From the NCBI GenBank assembly GCA_016934645.1, contig JAFGSL010000279.1, positions 1 to 42,782 on the forward strand: a stretch of 42,782 bases of DNA, read 5' to 3'. The notes beneath the pieces were generated by a model. The model was not told the DNA's origin and did not search any database. It worked only from the letters and a program-made list of their open reading frames with translations. Numbering within the stretch: the first letter of the stretch is position 1; each line of letters begins with the position of its first letter. The translations under genes were made by a program, and so were the position numbers. This document shows positions 1-7,318 of this stretch, piece after piece. This DNA is from Anaerolineae bacterium. Its GTDB lineage: Bacteria > Chloroflexota > Anaerolineae > B4-G1 > SLSP01.

Positions 1-55
1 CCTCTTTTAAAAAAGTGTCAGGTGGCTAGATACCCAAAAGAGCTTCTATCTCGTT

Positions 56-367
56 TTGCAATGGGATGAGAAAACCTTGACTTATCGACTGTTCCAGTAT
101 GCGTTAGCTTTTCCTGACCCAGTTGCGCTTTCATGGTCAGCGCAAGGACGCCGTTTGGTCGGCGAGGACGCATCCGGTGTTATCATTGAATGGTATGGTC
201 ATTCTGGGGGACAGCTCAAGTATTACCCGCTCGTGGAACAAGCAGTCTGGGTTTCGGAGGTTTTTACGCTTGAACCACTTCCCAGAAGTGATGAGGGATA
301 TGGGGTACTGCGTAGGGTTCGTGAGTACTACCCGGAATTATGGCAACGTGCGTGTACGTTGTCGTGA
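56..367 (+). CDS. Hypothetical protein, doubtful small ORF
   Basis: This is an open frame of 103 codons from a TTG start; an in-frame stop lies at bases 8-10, so it cannot extend far upstream. There is no good Shine-Dalgarno sequence before the TTG. Residues around 25-47 (SWSAQGRRLVGEDASGVIIEW) vaguely recall one blade of a WD40 or beta-propeller repeat, but a single blade is not a domain, so this could be the remnant of a larger gene. A second frame (123-428) overlaps it, and I cannot decide between them from composition. It lies 60 bases before archease on the same strand. I do not recognise a family; it may not be a gene. Confidence 0.3.
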   Translation: MQWDEKTLTYRLFQYALAFPDPVALSWSAQGRRLVGEDASGVIIEWYGHSGGQLKYYPLVEQAVWVSEVFTLEPLPRSDEGYGVLRRVREYYPELWQRACTLS

Positions 368-427
368 ATTGGTGGCGTGGCCTAGAGCGCGTGTAAGACG
401 CCCTTACCATATTGTAAGGAAGGTGTG

Positions 428-835
428 ATGATGGGGTACTGGCAAGAGATCGAACATACCGCGGACCTCGCGCTGCACCTGTGGGCCGATGACCTGCCTG
501 ACCTGTTCGCAACGGCGGCACGGGGAATGTTCTCACTGTTCGTGGAGATCGACGCTGCTGCGCCGGTCAAGACGATGACGCTAACCCTGACGGCGATCGA
601 TGTGGAGACGCTGTTAATCGACTGGCTCAACGAGCTACTTTATCTGCTGGAGGTTCAAGGGACAGCATACACGACCTTCGAGTTTACAGCGTTGACATCC
701 ACTGCGTTGACAGTCACTTTGCACGGCAGCCCGGTTGCTGCCTATATTGCCTATGTTAAAGCTGCGACGTTCCACGATTTGGCCGTCGTCGCCGCGCCGG
801 AAGGATACGAGACGGAAATTGTTTTCGATACGTAA
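428..835 (+). CDS. Archease, RtcB ligase activator
   Basis: Archease is a small cytoplasmic cofactor that speeds guanylylation and turnover of the RNA ligase RtcB. The family signature is visible: an N-terminal EIEHTADLAL segment with the conserved His and Asp, a central IDWLNELLYL stretch, and the C-terminal block AYVKAATFHDL followed by a terminal VFDT. The length of 135 residues is normal. Three start codons stand in a row (GTG 425, ATG 428, ATG 431) behind the purine-rich AAGGAAGG at 416-423; 428 or 431 have the better spacing. The gene is followed on the same strand, 102 bases later, by rtcB, the usual partner, which supports the call. A GC-rich hairpin with a T run lies in that gap and might lower read-through into rtcB. 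Confidence 0.9.
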   Translation: MMGYWQEIEHTADLALHLWADDLPDLFATAARGMFSLFVEIDAAAPVKTMTLTLTAIDVETLLIDWLNELLYLLEVQGTAYTTFEFTALTSTALTVTLHGSPVAAYIAYVKAATFHDLAVVAAPEGYETEIVFDT

Positions 836-856
836 GGGGTATCTTTGTAGAAATTT

Positions 857-916
857 GGGGGATAGAGATTTGGAGCAGGCTTGCGCCTGCCCTAAATCCA
901 CTCTTCTCCCCTTTTT
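857..916 (+). terminator. Hairpin with T tract between archease and rtcB
   Basis: The inner stem is GCAGGC (875-880) and GCCTGC (885-890) around a TTGC loop. It is extended imperfectly by GATTTGG with CCTAAATC and by GGGGGA with TCTCCCC, and followed by CTTTTTG at 911-917. It looks like an intrinsic or partial terminator inside the archease-rtcB pair. It could instead be a word-type spacer repeat; its effect is inferred only. Confidence 0.45.
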
Positions 917-937
917 GAGATGATAATGGGGTGTAAA

Positions 938-2389
938 ATGGCGCAGAAAAACGATTTTGAACAGATTAACGATTACGTTTGGGAATTACCGGCGGATTAC
1001 GACGGTCGCATGCGCGTGCCTGCGCGCATCTACGGTAACGAGGAGGTTTTCGAAGCGGCGTTCCGCGATAAGTCTGTAGAGCAATTGATGAACGTGGCGA
1101 TGCTGCCGGGGATTGTCAAATACGCGATGGCGATGCCGGATATGCATCAAGGCTACGGTTTCCCCATCGGTGGTGTGGCTGCTTTCCGTTACGATGAGGG
1201 GATCATTTCTCCCGGTGGTGTCGGATACGACATCAACTGCGGGGTGCGGATGCTGGCCTCGCAGATCGACTATGCGATGCTTGAGCCGTATCTCAAAGAT
1301 CTCATCGCAACCATCGATCGCAACTGTCCGAGTGGCGTAGGGGGTAAAGGTGCGGTGCAACTGTCCGACCAAGAGCTAGACGATGTTCTGGAGCGTGGCG
1401 CAGAGTGGGCACTCTCCAAAGGTTACGCGCAGCGCGACGACCTTGAGCGCACCGAGAGCCGAGGGTACATCGCGGGTGCACAGGCCGGAACGGTGCCGCA
1501 GCGCGCCAAAGAGCGCGGTCGCCCGCAGATGGGATCGCTCGGTGCGGGCAATCACTTCTTGGAAATCGATGTGGTAGATGAAATCTACGATGCCGAGGTG
1601 GCTGACGTGATGGGGCTGTCGCGCGATCGCGTTGTCGTGCAGATTCACTGCGGTTCGCGTGGTCTGGGTCACGAGGTGTGCGGGCAGTATATCCGCACGT
1701 TACAGGATGCACCGCGGCGCTACGGCATCGATATTCCCGACCGGGAATTGGTCGCTGCGCCGGTGGACTCACGCGAAGGCCGCGAGTATCTGGCTGCGAT
1801 GGGGGCGGCGGCGAACTACGCCTTCACCAACCGGCAGGTCCTGGCGCATTTCGTGCGGCGCTCGTTCGAGCAGACGCTGGCAGGCAAGGTGAAGAACTGG
1901 AGCCTGCATCAGGTCTACGATGTGACGCACAACATCGCCAAGATCGAGGAACATAGCGTTGGGTCGCAGCGGATGCGCGTTATCGTGCATCGCAAGGGGG
2001 CGACGCGCGCATTCCCCCCGCGCCACCCCGAGTTGCCCGCTGTCTACCGCGAAATCGGACAGCCCGTGCTCGTTCCCGGCTCGATGGGCACAGCGTCCTA
2101 CGTTCTCGTGGGAACAGCCTCGGCGATGGATAACACCTTTGGCTCCACCTGTCACGGCGCAGGGCGGACGATGAGCCGCAACGCCGCGCGCAAGCGCGCG
2201 CGCGGTGAGAAGGTCCGTGCGGACCTATCGCAACAAGACATCGTAGTGCGTACGGGGAGTCTTAAAGGGCTGGCGGAGGAAGCGCCGTATGCTTACAAAG
2301 ATGTGAGTATTGTTGTGGATTCGGTGGTCGGCGCAGGGCTAGCACGGAAAGTCGCACGCGTGCGCCCGGTGGCAGTCATCAAAGGATAA
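938..2389 (+). CDS. rtcB: RtcB family RNA-splicing ligase
   Basis: RtcB joins RNA 2',3'-cyclic phosphate (or 3'-phosphate) ends to 5'-OH ends using GTP and Mn2+, in tRNA splicing or RNA repair. The family motifs are intact: PDMHQGYGFPIGG, GGVGYDINCGVR with the metal-binding Cys at residue 101, GAGNHFLEI, QIHCGSRGLGH, VLVPGSMGTASYVL, and CHGAGR containing the His (residue 406) that becomes guanylylated in characterised homologues. At 483 residues it has the usual long-form length. ATG codons at 920 and 926 are in frame, but GGGGTG at 929-934 gives a proper Shine-Dalgarno spacing to 938, and the protein then begins MAQKNDFEQI, so 938 is preferred. Archease sits directly upstream. A strong terminator follows at 2482-2510. 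Confidence 0.95.
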   Translation: MAQKNDFEQINDYVWELPADYDGRMRVPARIYGNEEVFEAAFRDKSVEQLMNVAMLPGIVKYAMAMPDMHQGYGFPIGGVAAFRYDEGIISPGGVGYDINCGVRMLASQIDYAMLEPYLKDLIATIDRNCPSGVGGKGAVQLSDQELDDVLERGAEWALSKGYAQRDDLERTESRGYIAGAQAGTVPQRAKERGRPQMGSLGAGNHFLEIDVVDEIYDAEVADVMGLSRDRVVVQIHCGSRGLGHEVCGQYIRTLQDAPRRYGIDIPDRELVAAPVDSREGREYLAAMGAAANYAFTNRQVLAHFVRRSFEQTLAGKVKNWSLHQVYDVTHNIAKIEEHSVGSQRMRVIVHRKGATRAFPPRHPELPAVYREIGQPVLVPGSMGTASYVLVGTASAMDNTFGSTCHGAGRTMSRNAARKRARGEKVRADLSQQDIVVRTGSLKGLAEEAPYAYKDVSIVVDSVVGAGLARKVARVRPVAVIKG

Positions 2390-2412
2390 TGAATGGCTTG
2401 GGTGGATAAATT

Positions 2413-2478
2413 GTCAGCAGATTGAGCAGATGAAGCAGATTTCAGGCTGGCAGTGAAAAATCTGCTCAATCTGCTGAC
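2413..2478. repeat. 18-bp inverted repeat with 9-bp word array
   Basis: The arms 2413-2430 and 2461-2478 are perfect 18-bp reverse complements. The left arm is part of three 9-base units at 2417-2443 (GCAGATTGA, GCAGATGAA, GCAGATTTC), so this is also one of the periodic word repeats of this window. It lies between rtcB and the convergent aminotransferase gene, just before an intrinsic terminator. Confidence 0.8.
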
Positions 2479-2481
2479 CTG

Positions 2482-2510
2482 GCCCGACTTGTATAAAGTC
2501 GGGCTTTATT
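2482..2510 (+). terminator. Intrinsic terminator of rtcB
   Basis: A 9-bp stem, GCCCGACTT (2482-2490) with AAGTCGGGC (2496-2504), around a short GTATA loop is followed by TTTATT. The T tract runs into the stop codon of the convergent aminotransferase gene (2506-2508), so the terminator overlaps that gene's end. Confidence 0.75.
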
Positions 2511-3732
2511 TGTGCTTCAGTTCGTCTTTTAGCGCGATACCAAGGCGGTGGATGCCTTCGACGATGAGATCTGGCTGCGCGTTGGAGAAATTCAGGCGCA
2601 TGGCATTGTATCCGCCGTCTTCGTGAGGGTAGAAATTGACTCCCGGCACGTAAGCCACTTTGTTTTCCAACGCGTGCGGCAACAGAGCTAGTGTATCGAT
2701 GCTCTCCGGCGCGCGTGCCCACAGGAAAAGTCCACCTTGTGGTTGTGTCCAGCTTGATTCCTCGGGCCAGAATTCGCTGAGAGAATCGAGCATCACGTCA
2801 CGGCGCTCCTTGTAGACCTGACGGATTTTGCGTACGTGGGCTTTCAAAATGCCGCGTTGCGCCACGTCATTCGCAATCATCTGATCGAAAGTGCTGCTGT
2901 GCAGGTCGGCACCCTGTTTGGCCTGCACCAGCCGGAGCGCAATCTCTGCCGGGGCGACGCTCCACCCGATGCGCAGGCCCGGTGTCAGTGTTTTCGAGAA
3001 CGTCCCCAGGTAGATGGTGCGCTCCGGGGCCAGCGCGGCGATGGGGATGATATCCTCGCCTGTATAGCGTAGCGCGCCGTAGGGATCATCTTCGACGATG
3101 AGAAGATCGTGTTTGCGGGCGATTTCCACGAGCAAGCGACGCCGCTCCTCGGGGAGGGTGGTGCCGGCCGGGTTGTGAAAATTGGGCAGGACGTAGATGA
3201 AGCGTATCGGGGTTTGTTTGACGATATCTTCTAGCAATTCCACTTGCATGCCGTTGTCGTCGAGTGGAACGGTGGTGAATTCAGCCTCGTAGGCGCGCCA
3301 TGCCTGGATGGCTCCCAGGTAAGTGGGGCGACCTGTGACTACGTAGCTTCCGGGATCGATGAAGATTTTGCCGATTAGGTCGAGGGATTGCTGTGAACCG
3401 GTGGTGATGAGGATGTTGTCTGGGCTGTGTTGGATGCCGTATTTGCCCATAGAATCGGCGAGAAATTCGCGTAAAGGCCGGTAGCCTTCGGTCGTGCTGT
3501 ATTGCAGTGACAGTTTGGGAGCTTCACGCAACAGGAAATTGCATGCTTCCTCGATCTCTCGCACCGGGAATAATTCCGGAGCCGGTAGCCCACCGCCAAA
3601 AGAAATCATGTCGGGTTGCTGGGTGAGTTTGAGCAGTTCCCGTATGGTCGAACTCTTCATCTTCCGCGCGCGTTTTGATAGAAAGCGTTCCCAGTCAACG
3701 TGTGTGGTTGCCGAATTTGCATAAACGGTCAT
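2506..3732 (-). CDS. PLP-dependent aminotransferase, LysN / 2-aminoadipate type
   Basis: This is a cytoplasmic fold-type I aminotransferase of the class I/II group that includes 2-aminoadipate aminotransferase (LysN), kynurenine aminotransferase II and the MocR enzymatic domain. Visible are ISFGGGLPAPELFP near the N-terminus, TTGSQQSLDLIGKI, YVLPNFHNPAGTTLP, VEDDPYGALRY and FSKTLTPGLRIGW, in which Lys247 should carry the pyridoxal phosphate. There is no N-terminal GntR helix-turn-helix, so it is not a MocR regulator. The frame is open for 32 more codons upstream, but GGGAGG eight bases before ATG 3732 fixes the start, giving 408 residues. The substrate cannot be read from sequence; branched-chain, aromatic or aminoadipate transamination are all possible. 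The upstream leader may carry an attenuator (features at 3754-3916). Confidence 0.9.
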   Translation of the reverse strand: MTVYANSATTHVDWERFLSKRARKMKSSTIRELLKLTQQPDMISFGGGLPAPELFPVREIEEACNFLLREAPKLSLQYSTTEGYRPLREFLADSMGKYGIQHSPDNILITTGSQQSLDLIGKIFIDPGSYVVTGRPTYLGAIQAWRAYEAEFTTVPLDDNGMQVELLEDIVKQTPIRFIYVLPNFHNPAGTTLPEERRRLLVEIARKHDLLIVEDDPYGALRYTGEDIIPIAALAPERTIYLGTFSKTLTPGLRIGWSVAPAEIALRLVQAKQGADLHSSTFDQMIANDVAQRGILKAHVRKIRQVYKERRDVMLDSLSEFWPEESSWTQPQGGLFLWARAPESIDTLALLPHALENKVAYVPGVNFYPHEDGGYNAMRLNFSNAQPDLIVEGIHRLGIALKDELKHK

Positions 3733-3753
3733 AATTACCTCCCAAAGTAAGGT

Positions 3754-3784
3754 AAAAAGCCTGTCAACACTTTGACAGGCTTTT
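3754..3784 (-). terminator. Terminator-like hairpin in aminotransferase leader
   Basis: On the minus strand a 13-bp perfect stem (arms 3784-3772 and 3767-3755) closes a 4-base loop and runs into UUUUU at 3758-3754, about 20 bases before the aminotransferase start codon. No gene ends here: the flanking genes are divergent, so there is nothing upstream to terminate. That position argues for an attenuator instead of an ordinary terminator. The alternative pairing is described in the findings. Confidence 0.65.
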
Positions 3785-3865
3785 ATTGATGCGAGTATGT
3801 CCCAGGCTAAAAAAGCCTGGATACACAAACAGGCATAGCATAATGCATAAACTGAATTGCCCCAT
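3764..3865 (-). CDS. Candidate leader peptide, 33 aa
   Basis: This short frame begins at ATG 3865, nine bases after AGGAG (3879-3875) on the minus strand, and ends with a TGA at 3766-3764 inside the terminator-like hairpin. It is rich in Leu, Phe, Cys and Ser (beginning MGQFSLCIMLCLF) and lies wholly in the leader of the aminotransferase gene. Size, ribosome-binding site and overlap with two alternative hairpins fit a leader peptide for transcription attenuation. The composition shows no run of a single amino acid that would name the controlling tRNA, so it may be a chance frame. Confidence 0.35.
   Translation of the reverse strand: MGQFSLCIMLCLFVYPGFFSLGHTRINKSLSKC
3802..3820 (-). promoter_or_regulatory. 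Upstream leader hairpin (competing stem)
   Basis: On the minus strand CCAGGCU (3820-3814) pairs with AGCCUGG (3808-3802) over a five-U loop, with further GUAU/AUAC pairing outside. Its 5' arm CAGGCUUUU (3819-3811) is also a perfect 9-base complement of AAAAGCCUG (3784-3776), the 5' arm of the terminator-like stem, so the two hairpins can be replaced by an antiterminator pairing. Confidence 0.6.
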
Positions 3866-3887
3866 GGATTTCGTCTCCTGTGCTCTT

Positions 3888-3916
3888 ATTGTATGCCAGG
3901 CGGATACCATCGTCAA
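3888..3916 (-). promoter_or_regulatory. Sigma-70 promoter of aminotransferase gene
   Basis: On the minus strand TTGACG (3916-3911) is separated by 17 bases from TACAAT (3893-3888). Transcription would begin near 3881, giving a leader of about 150 nt before the ATG at 3732. This is one of the best promoter matches in the window. Confidence 0.65.
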
Positions 3917-3964
3917 ACGTTATCTGGGCATGAATGAGGTGACTTTCCTCGTAATAGTTGTAAC

Positions 3965-3992
3965 TTGCCCTGCTTGTTCACTATGTTAAAAT
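3965..3992 (+). promoter_or_regulatory. Probable promoter of sugar transferase gene
   Basis: TTGCCC (3965-3970) and TAAAAT (3987-3992) are separated by 16 bases, placing a start near 4000, some 35 bases before the ATG at 4034. The intergenic region 3733-4033 thus holds two divergent promoters and the aminotransferase leader. Confidence 0.5.
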
Positions 3993-4033
3993 GTTACTGT
4001 TGATGGTATTAACTCGAATGTGAGGTTAGAGGG

Positions 4034-5446
4034 ATGAAAGCAGAACGTGCCAACCGTGTTTTTATCGCCTATCTGGTGTTGACCGATATGGCTATGGCGG
4101 CTTTGGCCTTTGGGTTGGCCTATGTCTTCCGTATAGTGCTACCGTTTCCTGAGCCGGCAAAGGGGATGCGTTCCTTTGGTGAGTATGTCCCTATGCTGTT
4201 CATCCATGTCTTCTCTGTGCTGGCGGTTTTCCTTTCCTTCCGGCTTTATACCCTGCGTCGCAGTTCCCGGGTCGATGAGTTCTACGGGATTGTAGGGGCG
4301 ACGTTTGTGGGTACGTTGATGGGGGTGGCCCTGGCGTCTTTAGGATTGCGAGGTTTTGTTGTAGGGCAGGATTACTCCCGTGTGATGGTCGCGTATGCCT
4401 GGTTCCTCTCGACGCTGTTAATGGCCGTCGGCCGGTTGTTCAATAGTTGGTTACGTCAATACCTGGTCCGACATGGGTGGGGGAGACGGCGGGTGCTGAT
4501 CGTTGGAACAGGGGATATCGCTCGTATGATTCTGCAGAAGATTATGTGGACGCCTGAATTGGGCTATGATATGGTCGGTGTGGTGAGTTTCCACGAAACG
4601 GATCAAACGACATTGCTGGAAGTTCCCGTCGTGGGCGCGGCCGATAAACTGGGGCAGATCATCTATACGCAACAGGCCGACGAGGTGATCATCGCGCTGC
4701 CGGAAGAAACGTCGCATCATGATATTTTGTGGCTGATCTCCGAGTGCGAGCGGGGCAGGGTAACGATTCGCGTGTATCCTGACCTGTTCCAGATTATGGC
4801 TGGTCCGGTTAGTATCGGCGAGATGGGAGGGATCCCGATCTTGACTGTCCGTGACATCGCCCTGACCGGCTGGCGGCGCAGTGCCAAGCGCCTGATGGAC
4901 GTTGTGGGATCGGCGGCAGCTCTCGTTTTCCTCTCGCCCTTTATGATTTTGACAGCGATCGCCATCAGACTGGAATCGCCTGGCCCGGTTTTCTTCGTGC
5001 AGGAGCGGATGGGATTGGATGCGAAACCTTTCCCGATCTTGAAGTTTCGTTCGATGCGCGCTGACGCCGAAAAACACGGCACCTGGACGGCCAAAAACGA
5101 TCCGCGCCGCACGAAGATTGGTGCACTGTTGCGTAAGACGAACATTGATGAGTTTCCGCAGTTCATCAATATCCTCCTCGGAGATATGAGTCTGGTCGGC
5201 CCACGCCCGGAGCAACCTTACTACGTAGAACAGTTCCGCCGCAGCATCCCGCGCTATATGGACCGGCACCGGGAGAAGGCCGGGCTGACCGGGTGGGCGC
5301 AGGTCAACGGCTATCGGCAGGACACGTCAATCGTCGAGCGCACGAAATATGATCTCTGGTACATCGAGAACTGGTCACTGCTTCTGGATATTAAGATCAT
5401 CATCCGTTCTGCTCTGCAATTCTTTCATTCGCCCAACGCTTATTAG
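4034..5446 (+). CDS. Undecaprenyl-phosphate sugar phosphotransferase (WcaJ/WbaP-like)
   Basis: This polyprenyl glycosylphosphotransferase is expected to move a sugar-1-phosphate (glucose or galactose type) from a UDP-sugar to undecaprenyl phosphate, the first step of exopolysaccharide or glycan assembly at the inner membrane. Four hydrophobic helices occupy about residues 10-135, followed by a Rossmann-like CoA-binding domain beginning VLIVGTGDIAR near residue 154. The catalytic bacterial sugar transferase domain starts KRLMDVVGSAAAL, with its membrane helix, and has the signatures FVQERMG, FKILKFRSMR-like PILKFRSMR, DEFPQFINILLGDMSLVGPRPE and GLTGWAQVNGYR. Its 470 residues are normal. The start ATG follows GAGGTTAGAGGG. 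The donor sugar is unknown. The next genes (methyltransferase, sortase) also suit the cell surface, but there is no glycosyltransferase cluster here. Confidence 0.92.
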   Translation: MKAERANRVFIAYLVLTDMAMAALAFGLAYVFRIVLPFPEPAKGMRSFGEYVPMLFIHVFSVLAVFLSFRLYTLRRSSRVDEFYGIVGATFVGTLMGVALASLGLRGFVVGQDYSRVMVAYAWFLSTLLMAVGRLFNSWLRQYLVRHGWGRRRVLIVGTGDIARMILQKIMWTPELGYDMVGVVSFHETDQTTLLEVPVVGAADKLGQIIYTQQADEVIIALPEETSHHDILWLISECERGRVTIRVYPDLFQIMAGPVSIGEMGGIPILTVRDIALTGWRRSAKRLMDVVGSAAALVFLSPFMILTAIAIRLESPGPVFFVQERMGLDAKPFPILKFRSMRADAEKHGTWTAKNDPRRTKIGALLRKTNIDEFPQFINILLGDMSLVGPRPEQPYYVEQFRRSIPRYMDRHREKAGLTGWAQVNGYRQDTSIVERTKYDLWYIENWSLLLDIKIIIRSALQFFHSPNAY

Positions 5447-5486
5447 TGCTCTGGTGGTGACTGATTTATGACCTTGGTAATGGCCT

Positions 5487-6290
5487 ATGACAGATAAACT
5501 CTCTTCCGGCACTGTGCCTTCAGCTTTGTATACCGAGCACTACTTCTTGGGGGTGTGCGAAGGATACCAGGAGTTCCTTTCCGGTGAGGGAATGTATCTC
5601 TCGCAGCGCCTGACCGAGGCTTTGGCTGTGGCGGGAATCGCGCCAGGCATGACTGTATTGGATGTGGGCTGTGGACGCGGTGAAATGCTGCGACACACCA
5701 CGCGTTTGGGCGCGTGTGCTTTCGGCATTGACTACGCTGAGGTGGCCGTGCGTCTTTCTCGGCAAATTGCGGCTGAAGTGGCCGATGAGGGTGGGGAGGC
5801 TGGCGTCTATCAGGCCTCAGCACTGTATTTGCCGTTTGAGGCAGAGACCTTCGACCGCGTGTTGATGTTCGATATCGTGGAGCATCTCTATCCTGAGGAA
5901 CTGGCACAGGCACTGGTAGAGGCACGGCGCGTGCTCAAACCAGGCGGACGGATCATCGTTCATACTGCGCCAAACGTCTTGTATGACCGGTATGCCTATC
6001 CCGTTGTGCGTCTGGTGCGCGTGTTGATGGGACAGGGGGCGCGATACCCTAAAAACCCACGTGAGATTATCCCCGAAAATGTCCACGTTCACGTCAACGA
6101 ACAGTCGCTCTTCAGCTTGGGGCGGAATCTGCACCGGAGTGGGTTCCAGCAGGTGAAATCTTGGCTGAGTACGCCGCCCCAGTTCAGACAGGAAAACGTC
6201 ATCTTCCGGCTGGCGCGCTGGCTATTGTTCACTGTGCCGCCGTTCAGTTGGTTTTTCGAGCGCGAGGTCTTCGCTGTGGGGGAGAGATGA
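5487..6290 (+). CDS. Class I SAM-dependent methyltransferase
   Basis: This 267-residue cytoplasmic methyltransferase has the Rossmann-fold motif I VLDVGCGRGEML near residue 57, an acidic motif II region, FDRVLMFDIVEHLYPEEL as motif IV, and VLKPGGRIIVHTAPN as post-motif. The layout matches the Methyltransf_11/UbiE-like group, whose members methylate small molecules, lipids or sugars; the substrate is not readable. The start codon at 5487 has only a weak ribosome-binding site, 40 bases after the sugar transferase, so it may be translated by coupling or start elsewhere. Its stop overlaps the start of the sortase gene (ATGA), so the two are translationally coupled. Confidence 0.88.
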   Translation: MTDKLSSGTVPSALYTEHYFLGVCEGYQEFLSGEGMYLSQRLTEALAVAGIAPGMTVLDVGCGRGEMLRHTTRLGACAFGIDYAEVAVRLSRQIAAEVADEGGEAGVYQASALYLPFEAETFDRVLMFDIVEHLYPEELAQALVEARRVLKPGGRIIVHTAPNVLYDRYAYPVVRLVRVLMGQGARYPKNPREIIPENVHVHVNEQSLFSLGRNLHRSGFQQVKSWLSTPPQFRQENVIFRLARWLLFTVPPFSWFFEREVFAVGER

Positions 6291-7249
6291 AAGACCATCG
6301 CTACGTGGATGAGCTGAGCCTGGAAGAGTTGGAAGAAGTGCTACAGGTGCGGCGACGCGACGAACGGATGAAGCGTATACAGAGCAAGTCGCCTTTGAAT
6401 GCGAGCAGGCCGAATGCAGTTAAGTCGCTCGACCCACTCCGTGATCAGGCTGCGCCCCCGGTACAGCCTCTCGATGTGGCACCGTCTGCAACACGCGATG
6501 CGGATTCTGCGCCGCGTTACAGCGCCTTTGTTGAACCCGGCAAACCCAAGCGCGAGCGTCGTCCGATCAAATGGCGCTGGATTGGGGATCGTTTATTGTT
6601 ATTGGTGGAGGTTCTTGCGCTATTTGGCTTTGTGCTGATCGTGGCGCGTATGGTCACGACGGTGCAAGGGCTAAATGAGGAAAGCCGTGTTGTCCAGGCA
6701 CCCCCGACGCCGACGCCTGCCCCTTTCATCGGAGTGGTGGTGCTGCCTGGCGGGCATACCCCGCCGGATGCGCAGCGCAATTCAGAGCCCGCACCAATTC
6801 CCGCGCACTTGCAGGGTTTGGTAGCGCAAATCACGCCGCTGCCTGTTCCCACGCCCGGCCCAGAACATCCACAGCGTATTGTCATCCCTATCATTGACGT
6901 AGACGCGCCGGTTGTCAAAGGTGACGATTGGGAATCACTCAAGATGGGGGCTGGATATCACATCGGTAGCGCCAATCCTGGGGAACGCGGCAACTGCGTC
7001 ATTTCAGCGCACAATGATATCTATGGCGAAATCTTCCGCGATTTATCGAAGGTGAACATTGGTGATGAAATTCTCGTGCATACGCAGACACAGGTCTATC
7101 GTTACGTCGTCGAGCAAACGCGCATCATCGAGCCGACGGATGTAAGTGTAATGGCCCCGACAAGTAGTCCGGTGCTGACGTTAATCTCTTGCTATCCCTA
7201 TGGCATCGATAGCCACCGCATCGTAGTTATAGCGGCGCTAAAGCCGTAG
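6287..7249 (+). CDS. Sortase, membrane-anchored transpeptidase
   Basis: Sortases cleave a C-terminal sorting motif of exported proteins and join them to the cell surface or to each other. This 320-residue protein has a charged, Pro-rich cytoplasmic N-terminus (1-100), one membrane helix (about 103-122), a Pro/Thr-rich linker (PPTPTPAP), and a C-terminal sortase barrel. The catalytic triad is visible: His242 in ISAHND, Cys302 in TLISCYPYG and Arg311 in SHRIVV. The pattern is closest to class D/E sortases. The frame is open further upstream (to 6161), but ATG 6287 overlaps the methyltransferase stop and follows GGGGGAGAG, so it is preferred. No LPxTG-type substrate was found in the window. The cytoplasmic extension of 100 residues is long for a sortase. 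Confidence 0.9.
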   Translation: MKDHRYVDELSLEELEEVLQVRRRDERMKRIQSKSPLNASRPNAVKSLDPLRDQAAPPVQPLDVAPSATRDADSAPRYSAFVEPGKPKRERRPIKWRWIGDRLLLLVEVLALFGFVLIVARMVTTVQGLNEESRVVQAPPTPTPAPFIGVVVLPGGHTPPDAQRNSEPAPIPAHLQGLVAQITPLPVPTPGPEHPQRIVIPIIDVDAPVVKGDDWESLKMGAGYHIGSANPGERGNCVISAHNDIYGEIFRDLSKVNIGDEILVHTQTQVYRYVVEQTRIIEPTDVSVMAPTSSPVLTLISCYPYGIDSHRIVVIAALKP

Positions 7250-7318
7250 TCCTAACCCGGATAGATCAGAACCAAAAGGTTCCTCGTTGTCCGTTGTGCA
7301 AGCGCCCGGGTGTTAGGC

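Noticed and set aside
3733..3828. N-terminal extension of the aminotransferase to 3828
   Set aside because: The extension runs through two hairpins of the leader and has no ribosome-binding site, while GGGAGG precedes ATG 3732.
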